Shown piece after piece: positions 60,201 through 64,000 of a stretch of 64,000 nucleotides of DNA (position 1 is the first letter of the stretch; each line of letters starts with the position of its first letter). A program made the translations under genes and the position numbers. Source of the DNA: Seriola aureovittata (Eukaryota > Chordata > Actinopteri > Carangiformes > Carangidae); assembly GCF_021018895.1 (NCBI RefSeq), contig NC_079377.1, positions 17,514,501 through 17,578,500 on the forward strand. The letters run 5' to 3'. The notes under the pieces are model-generated. The model was not told the DNA's origin. It saw only the letters and a list, made by a program, of their open reading frames with translations, and ran no database searches.

Positions 60201-61556
60201 CAATTTCTCAGAATGACAGTGTCAGATTCAATGCGTGCATGTGTGTGTGTCAGAGAGACAGAGAGAGACTCTGTGCATGTGTGTGTGCATGTCAGAGAGC
60301 CAGAGATCATAGCCTATGATAACATGACAAACTTTTGAGAGTGTTTTTTTTTTTTTTTTATTAGGATTACTAAAATTCATTATCGTCAACACCATCATCA
60401 TCACAACGTTCATCATCCGTTAAAATGGTAATTAGTAACAGGCCTAGCAGCAGTTATGTGGTAAATAATAAGGGGTTAAGTGGACTCCCAGTCAGTCATC
60501 ATCAAATGGTTTACAACCTCCAATACAAACAAACAAATCATATTTTCAGAACAAATAATTAATGGAATAGTTCCTTTCCCCCATATATTTTACATGTGGC
60601 TTCTGGAAGCCTTTAATTTAGGTTTAGGTGAATCTCATGCAGATAGAGTAAAGCTATAGCCAAGTCCTGAAATATTGCATTAATATTATGTATTAGTTGT
60701 ATTATATAGTACTCTAATACATAAAACATAACATCAACCTGGGACTTGACCTGCAGACTGACATCACAAAGAAAGTCCCTAAAATCCTGTTTATTCACTG
60801 TCTGTACCTCTGAATCGCATATACCTGCTTTATAACCACACCTGCTGCACCAGCAGGCCCCCCCCCACCACCACCATCACCCCCCTCAAACATAAGATGG
60901 GTAACCCTAAATCAACTGCATGACGACCGGGTGACACTGTCACCTCCGCCTCCCCTCTCCTATCTCCCACACCCGACTCACCTTGCGTTGGTACAGTCGT
61001 TGTAGAGCGTCTCGAAGTCCTGCCTGGAGATGAGTTTGCACCGGTTCACCCCGGGCTGGATGGCCCCAAGCCCCCGCAGCACCCGGACCTGCTCCACGTT
61101 GCACACCACCGGGGTAATGTCCAGCCGTTTCAGCTTGGTGTAGACGGTGTGGAGCCCCCCGACTAGGTGCTTGAGAAACACGTCGAAAGCCTGGGGGAGG
61201 CAGATGAGCTCCGTGTCTTTCACCGTGAACGAGGCCAGCTTGGCACCTTTCACCTCCACCAGTTTGCACTCGTTGTTCTGCGGCGTGCTCTCCACGGGCG
61301 ACGGGGTGGCGTACACGGGCTTAGCGCTGCTGGACACGGGAGCACCACCGGTTTTCAACGGGGTCCCGTTTGGTAGTAAGAGGTCCGCCCTGAACTGGTG
61401 AAGCAGCGCTGGGTGCGCCACCGGAGGAGCCGGGGAAGAAGAGGCGGAGGTGGCCGCAGGTGGCGGAGAGTTGGTGGCCGGAGACACGGAACTCGGCGCC
61501 GGGTGGTGCCCGAGTGGAGCGGCGGGGAGCAGAGCCGGAGCAGCCGGAGTTGCCAT
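38067..61556 (-). CDS. dach1: Dachshund-family transcriptional co-repressor, DACH1-like, complete gene (11 coding exons)
   Basis: DACH proteins are nuclear DNA-binding co-repressors of the retinal-determination network (with EYA and SIX) and also act in limb, gonad and neural development. The 11 exons join in phase to 615 codons plus stop. Residues 1-93 are a P/A/S-rich leader. Residues from about 94-192 form the Ski/Sno (DachBox-N) domain, including [18 protein letters not shown] and [23 protein letters not shown] follows at the exon 1/2 junction and KKIKLEAM in exon 3. The conserved LPFMMM and SVSMAMGQM block is in exon 4, serine-rich [12 protein letters not shown] in exon 5, [16 protein letters not shown] in exon 7, and the DachBox-C coiled coil in exons 8-9. 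The carboxyl end [11 protein letters not shown] resembles DACH1 (LYLKTTVMY), not DACH2. Fish have several dach paralogues, so the exact member (dacha, b, c or d) is unsettled. The mammalian poly-Gly/poly-Ser leader is absent. Confidence 0.93.
38430..38870. promoter_or_regulatory. Candidate conserved non-coding element in the last dach intron
   Basis: Most of intron 10 (38105-39418) has the texture of vertebrate developmental enhancers: TTAATTATGCAAATGATG (octamer/POU type), ACAATTAAGACAG, GTTAATTAGTGGCC, TTCAATTAAAAATTGC and TTCATTTAATTTTG. It has few microsatellites, unlike the other introns. This is pattern recognition, not alignment. Confidence 0.4.
39029..39052. repeat. Perfect 10-bp hairpin in dach intron 10
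   Basis: TTCGACTACT (39029-39038), loop AATG, and the exact complement AGTAGTCGAA (39043-39052). Confidence 0.85.
39419..39523 (-). CDS. dach1: dach exon 10
   Basis: 105 bp, phase 1 in and phase 1 out (acceptor CTACAG, donor GTACAG). It encodes [15 protein letters not shown], then [17 protein letters not shown], a poorly conserved acidic/polar segment corresponding to the region before the C-terminal tail of DACH1. Confidence 0.85.
39712..39840 (-). CDS. dach1: dach exon 9 (DachBox-C, second part)
   Basis: 129 bp, phase 1 in and phase 1 out. It encodes [20 protein letters not shown], followed by acidic and EHSLLHTAN residues. This highly charged coiled-coil helix is strongly conserved in DACH proteins and is used for dimerisation and partner binding. 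The donor is GTACAG and the acceptor TTTAG follows a CTT-repeat tract. Confidence 0.95.
39848..39990. repeat. (GAA)n/(GAGGAA)n microsatellite beside the dach exon 9 acceptor
   Basis: A run of GAAGAG and pure GAA units, reading CTT/TTC on the transcribed strand, starts about 8 bases upstream (in gene sense) of the exon 9 acceptor. Serine- and leucine-rich frames across it are artefacts. Confidence 0.95.
40884..41031 (-). CDS. dach1: dach exon 8 (DachBox-C, first part)
   Basis: 148 bp, phase 0 in and phase 1 out. It encodes [37 protein letters not shown] and [12 protein letters not shown], a heptad-rich coiled coil nearly identical to DACH1. The donor is GTAGAT. Confidence 0.96.
41655..41673. 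repeat. (ATA)n microsatellite
   Basis: About six AAT/ATA units in dach intron 7, some 20 bases downstream of the exon 7 donor in gene sense. Confidence 0.9.
41694..41890 (-). CDS. dach1: dach exon 7
   Basis: 197 bp, phase 1 in and phase 0 out, donor GTGAGG. The 5' two-thirds is divergent. It ends [12 protein letters not shown] then [12 protein letters not shown], the hallmark of DACH exon junctions before DachBox-C. Confidence 0.93.
42683..42729. repeat. (AC)n microsatellite in dach intron 6
   Basis: A near-pure AC run of about 45 bases. Short CA runs continue at 42830-42880. Confidence 0.93.
43640..43870. promoter_or_regulatory. Candidate conserved non-coding element in dach intron 6
   Basis: A CpG-rich island inside AT-rich intron, with CATTAAGCTAATGCAAAC, GTTATGCAGATGAGG, GCTAATGTAAC and TCTAATGGAG. 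It also has the inverted half-sites CGTTGC (43707-43712) and GCAACG (43722-43727), which resemble an RFX-type X-box with wider spacing. The texture suggests an enhancer; this was not verified. Confidence 0.35.
44436..44570 (-). CDS. dach1: dach exon 6
   Basis: 135 bp, phase 1 in and phase 1 out. It encodes [18 protein letters not shown] and ESKRSHTDR; the ESKR motif aligns with the GHESKRMHIEK region of DACH1. The donor is GTAAGA. Confidence 0.88.
44693..44813 (-). CDS. dach1: dach exon 5
   Basis: 121 bp, phase 0 in and phase 1 out. It encodes [18 protein letters not shown], then [13 protein letters not shown], a serine-rich, probably phosphorylated segment conserved in DACH1. The donor is GTATGT and the intron to exon 6 is only 122 bp. 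Confidence 0.93.
46524..46702 (-). CDS. dach1: dach exon 4
   Basis: 179 bp, phase 1 in and phase 0 out. It encodes [35 protein letters not shown] and ends PTSVIK. The FMMM.HPL and SVxMAM motifs are signatures of DACH proteins. The donor is GTGAAC. Confidence 0.96.
47770..47850. repeat. Purine-rich GAAA-type tract in dach intron 3
   Basis: A low-complexity GGAAAG/AAAGA tract, pyrimidine-rich on the transcribed strand. Confidence 0.7.
48478..48571. repeat. Long (TG)n microsatellite in dach intron 3
   Basis: About 94 bases of TG with a single CG interruption near 48519. The histidine/threonine frame on the minus strand is an artefact. Confidence 0.97.
50081..50191 (-). CDS. dach1: dach exon 3
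   Basis: 111 bp, phase 1 in and phase 1 out, acceptor CTCTCTCAG, donor GTGAGT. It encodes [18 protein letters not shown] and [25 protein letters not shown] is the conserved lysine-rich (putative nuclear-localisation) motif. The poly-alanine run found just before it in human DACH1 is missing. Confidence 0.94.
51528..51566. repeat. (AC)n microsatellite in dach intron 2
   Basis: A CA dinucleotide run of about 38 bases. Confidence 0.92.
52068..52116. repeat. A-rich (GGAAAAA)n tract in dach intron 2
   Basis: Tandem GGAAAAAA-like units run into a roughly 16-base poly-A, then further A/G. It is simple sequence and shows no element body. Confidence 0.85.
53375..53484 (-). CDS. dach1: dach exon 2
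   Basis: 110 bp, phase 2 in and phase 1 out. Joined to exon 1 it reads [20 protein letters not shown], then [18 protein letters not shown]. The GRPPK motif resembles an AT-hook and directly follows the Ski/Sno domain, as in DACH1. The donor is GTGACC. Confidence 0.95.
54450..54620. promoter_or_regulatory. Candidate conserved non-coding element in dach intron 1
   Basis: A repeat-free island between microsatellites with TTTTAATTAGAATCTAATCC, GTCATTAAAGC, GAGATTAATGGCG and CATTTGCATATTGCATATAA (octamer type). The dense homeodomain and POU motifs in an intron of a developmental regulator suggest an enhancer. This is inferred from texture. Confidence 0.4.
54690..58680. repeat. Cluster of alternating TG and CA microsatellites in dach intron 1
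   Basis: Runs in plus-strand reading: TG 54691-54745, CA 54897-54936, TG 55038-55073, CA 55250-55289, TG 55426-55471, TG 55587-55633, TG 55755-55829, CA 55921-55968, TG 56028-56088, CA 56189-56236, TG 56340-56376, CA 56729-56803, TG 56897-56997, CA 57129-57219, TG 58411-58488, TG 58617-58660. Together they fill a quarter or so of a 4-kb stretch. All open frames here translate to CV, HT or similar repeats and are artefacts. Confidence 0.95.
60060..60140. repeat. (GA)n and (GTGA)n simple repeats
   Basis: An imperfect GAGA-rich tract to about 60110 is followed by about four GTGA units at 60121-60137, in dach intron 1. Confidence 0.85.
60140..60225. promoter_or_regulatory. Candidate conserved element in dach intron 1, near exon 1
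   Basis: Just after the GTGA repeat, GATTTAAGCTGCCGCTTGGG followed by AAATGAAAATTAATTAATTT gives paired homeodomain motifs about 0.8 kb downstream of exon 1. Low-confidence regulatory call. Confidence 0.25.
60982..61556 (-). CDS. dach1: dach exon 1 (start, Ski/Sno DNA-binding domain)
   Basis: 575 bp, ending phase 2 at donor GTGAGT. The start at 61556 is chosen because ACCACCATGG is an ideal initiation context and MATPAA resembles the MAVPAA start of DACH1. An in-frame ATG three codons upstream (61565) is the alternative. The leader is P/A/S-rich and contains [19 protein letters not shown], a near match to DACH1. The Ski/Sno domain follows with [46 protein letters not shown] and ends [11 protein letters not shown]. 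The exon is GC- and CpG-rich, marking a CpG-island promoter. Confidence 0.96.
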
Positions 61557-61960
61557 GGTGGTCATGTCCGAGAATAATTTTCTTTAAAAAAAAAAAAGGA
61601 AAAAAAAAAAAAGTAAACTTCAAAGTCAACTATTTAAGAAAGTAACTTCGCCGAACAAAAGCAGCTGCTTAGCGAAGGGAACTGCGCATTGAGTGTGCCG
61701 AGGAGGAGAGGGGGATAAAAGAAGAGGAGAGGAGTGGAGACAGGGTCCGTGTGTGGAAAAACAGATCACATAGTTGAATCAGAATGAGAGGAGGCTTGTC
61801 TCCGAGCTGGAGATGCTACTGTCACATTATCATAAAGAGGAGGAGCTTGGGCATATTCTTAGAGAGTGAGAGACGCATTCACAGAGAGGGAGAGAGAGGA
61901 GAGGGTGAGAGCAAAGATTAGCCTACATAAACTTTCGATAAGCCTATTTATGAACGCCTA
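61557..61960 (-). promoter_or_regulatory. dach 5' leader and proximal promoter region
   Basis: The flank directly upstream (in gene sense) of the dach start has a pyrimidine/A tract (61584-61612), CpG-containing sequence to about 61700, then GA-rich sequence to 61915. No TATA box could be assigned, consistent with a CpG-island promoter. The transcription start is not determinable here. Confidence 0.4.
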
Positions 61961-63094
61961 ACGAAAGACATTTTAATGCTTCTGATGAGACTTAATGCAT
62001 CTGTGGCACTTAATCAGTCTTCTTTATAGCATTTAAGAAAGAAACCCTTCATGATATCACTGTAATCTGTCCTTAACATCGTTTGGGACTAATAGTTAGA
62101 ATTGTATATAATCCTTGAAAAAATATGATTTTACTGCAGGTATTTTTCTTGAGAGCAAATATTCATTATATCCATATGGATATAAGACTTTGTTTGATCT
62201 GATGATAACCAGCTTTAGAATAAAATACAAAAACAGAGACTTGTTCATTACAGGAAAACCTTGTGTATGCTAAACATTTCAATGTTTTATTTCTGGCTCC
62301 CAAATATAAATTAAGGTCAGTTTGTAAAGAAGTGGCACATAAAACTTGATATTTATGTGCAATTTAAATAGAAGTTTAAAACTAAAACCAATTGGATAGA
62401 AAAAAGGTCCAGGGGGTCTGTATTGACAACCAGTATTTTTTTCATTTAAAGGTAAGAATGCCAGCATAAATACAGGAAAGTGCCTGTGAAATTACTAGAA
62501 CATTTATGTTTAATTTAATTTTGTCACTACAGCTGGATAAGCCAAAAATTACATGTAAAACAGGTGCCGTTTTAGAGGATGTTGTACATTTGTCCAAGTA
62601 ATTTATGTTGCACATCATTCCTGCTTTGTGCCATTGTTTTGTCATTAATTTCACGTTGTTTGCTTTCCATACCTTCATGGTCTCGAATCAGCAAAAATCT
62701 GAACCTGAATTTGAATGTGAAGGATCCAGAAAGACTGTAACCTGTGCAAAAGCTCAAGGGGGGGGGGGCAATAACCTTGGTTTGACAAATTGACCCCTTT
62801 ACCTGTTCCCCGTATGACTACCTCACCCAGTCCACACACACACACATACACACACACGCACGAACTCAGACACACACTCCCATCATTTACATATGGTGCT
62901 CGCAGTCCTTTCAAAGTGGCTTTCACGGAACATTGTGCTGATAATGATCTTAGTCGTGAGGGAGAGAGAGAGACACAGATCTCCAGAGACCATCTCACCA
63001 TAAGACAAGGGGGAAGAGGATAAAACTCCGACTGTACTCCAACTCAAAGGACTTTAACACTCTTTTCCTCCCAACCCCCCCCCCCTCTCCAATA

Positions 63095-63225
63095 AGCCCT
63101 CTTGTGTTTTTTAATTGGCAGAAATTAATCTTTAGGATGTAGATGGTAGATTTACATTCATTAAAAGTCAAGAGAGGAAGCCAGGCTTGATGCTAATCAA
63201 ATCTGCTTAATTATGCTTAACATGA
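63095..63225. promoter_or_regulatory. Candidate conserved element upstream of dach
   Basis: This segment has TTTTTTAATTGGCAGAAATTAATCTTTAGG-type sequence, ATTCATTAAAAGTC and GATGCTAATCAAATCTGCTTAATTATGC-type sequence, dense in TAATTA and TAATCAAAT motifs (homeodomain/TCF-like). It lies about 1.6 kb upstream of the dach start. The call is from motif texture only. Confidence 0.3.
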
Positions 63226-63238
63226 GTATCTCCAGGGG

Positions 63239-63270
63239 AAGAGAGAGAGAGAGGGAGAGAGAGAGAGAGA
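63239..63270. repeat. (GA)n microsatellite
   Basis: A GAGA repeat with one GG interruption. The serine/leucine frame on the minus strand is an artefact. Confidence 0.92.
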
Positions 63271-64000
63271 TAGCTAACTCGAACTTTTTACTTTTTGCCT
63301 TTGATAACTCCTGCTGAGTATGGCCTTTTCCTTGCCAAAAAGAAATGTCACGACTCTCTTTCTCCATCTGTAGAAAATACACCAATAAAGCCATCAGTGT
63401 TAAGCAGAGCTGATTCATATTGTAAATTCCCACCTTAAACTGTTTAATAAGCAGTGAAATGTTCGGCTTTAACCTCCCAGGCCATAGCTTTGCAACCTTT
63501 AAAGGTTATGGCACCATCTGACAATAGATTTGCCGATATTAGTACTATGAACTATGAATATACGTAAACAAGGACCTGATGAACAATATGCCGAAAAAAT
63601 AATTTGTGATTACAACCTTTTTTTCCCATTTTATTTCATCTATCCGAGATGAAAGCAACTGCAGTGTTAAAGATAACCCAGTTATTGTAGGTTGCAGGAT
63701 GCCCTGGTGGGAAGTGACTTTGTCTCACAACAGGAAGGTCATAGGTTTAATTCATACAGCAGCTATTGTGCTTGAAGTCTGCTCAAATGAAACAATGACC
63801 TGATACTTGATGTAAAATCTCTCCAGTGACTGAAATGTAACAACATAATATGTGATACAGAGGTGAAGAAAGAAACAAATCCCTACTTAAACCGGGTAAT
63901 ACTAAAGATGACCTCTGTGAAGTCACTACAGGCAGCGATGGTTGGATCTGAAAACTACAAGTTTGAAAATGAAAAAATGTGGGGTTTGTGGAGCTAGAAA

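Larger units (their letters stand above)
61961..64000. other. Upstream flank of dach, no gene recognised
   Basis: Mostly AT-rich unique-looking DNA with a short CA run (62835-62862), a GA repeat (63239-63270) and a possible constrained segment at 63095-63225. No exon was recognised; the longest frames overlap the CA/TG runs. Confidence 0.55.

Noticed and set aside
61147..61401. Plus-strand frames opposite dach exon 1
   Set aside because: Antisense shadows of the GC-rich coding exon, with no family resemblance.
63685..63770. Possible diverged tRNA-like or SINE-like fragment (GGAAGGTCATAGGTTTAATTC)
   Set aside because: It faintly resembles the fish repeat 'aaggtcctgggttcaa', but only about 20 bases match and no cloverleaf can be drawn. 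Not supported enough to list.

Overview
The window is vertebrate nuclear DNA, almost certainly from a ray-finned (probably percomorph) fish. Coding sequence is split into short exons with GT/AG introns. Dinucleotide microsatellites are very abundant, several teleost-type dispersed repeats are recognisable, and introns are compact compared with mammals. There is no prokaryotic or viral gene. Every coding assignment below comes from reading exons on the minus strand, checking splice phase, and comparing with remembered vertebrate families. No database search was run.

Three genes are recognised, all on the minus strand, so transcription runs right to left. (1) At the left, positions 4508-4576 hold a first coding exon of an ankyrin-3 (ankyrin-G) isoform; the rest of that gene lies beyond the left edge. 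Its 5' leader and promoter area follow to about 5.5 kb and end in a GA-repeat block. (2) From 33439 down to 28048 lies a complete 10-exon ubac2 gene (353 codons plus stop). It encodes an ER rhomboid-like pseudoprotease with a C-terminal UBA domain. (3) From 61556 down to 38067 lies a complete 11-coding-exon dachshund-family gene (615 codons plus stop). It has the Ski/Sno DNA-binding domain in exon 1 and a DachBox-C coiled coil in exons 8-9, and it ends like DACH1.

Layout: 1-4507 presumed ank3 intron 1; 4508-5540 ank3 first exon, leader and promoter; 5541-28047 a gene-poor stretch with repeats, hairpins and candidate conserved elements plus one unexplained exon-like ORF at 11206-11433; 28048-33439 ubac2; 33440-38066 intergenic, with a nested transposon remnant and a long CA repeat; 38067-61556 dach; 61557-64000 dach 5' flank. 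Dach intron 1 is 7.5 kb and full of alternating TG and CA tracts.

The genes do not form a pathway. ANK3 organises membrane domains such as the axon initial segment, UBAC2 acts in ER-associated degradation and protein retention, and DACH proteins are transcriptional co-repressors in eye, limb and neural development. The flanking non-coding DNA probably belongs mostly to dach and ank3 regulation. The most unusual observations are splice sites built from repeats (a TG tract at the ubac2 exon 9 acceptor, a CTT microsatellite at the dach exon 9 acceptor, a transposon abutting the ubac2 exon 2 acceptor), an imperfect hairpin carrying TAATTA motifs at 17.3 kb, and an orphan exon-like ORF at 11.2 kb. 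I did not find a clearly new biological system.
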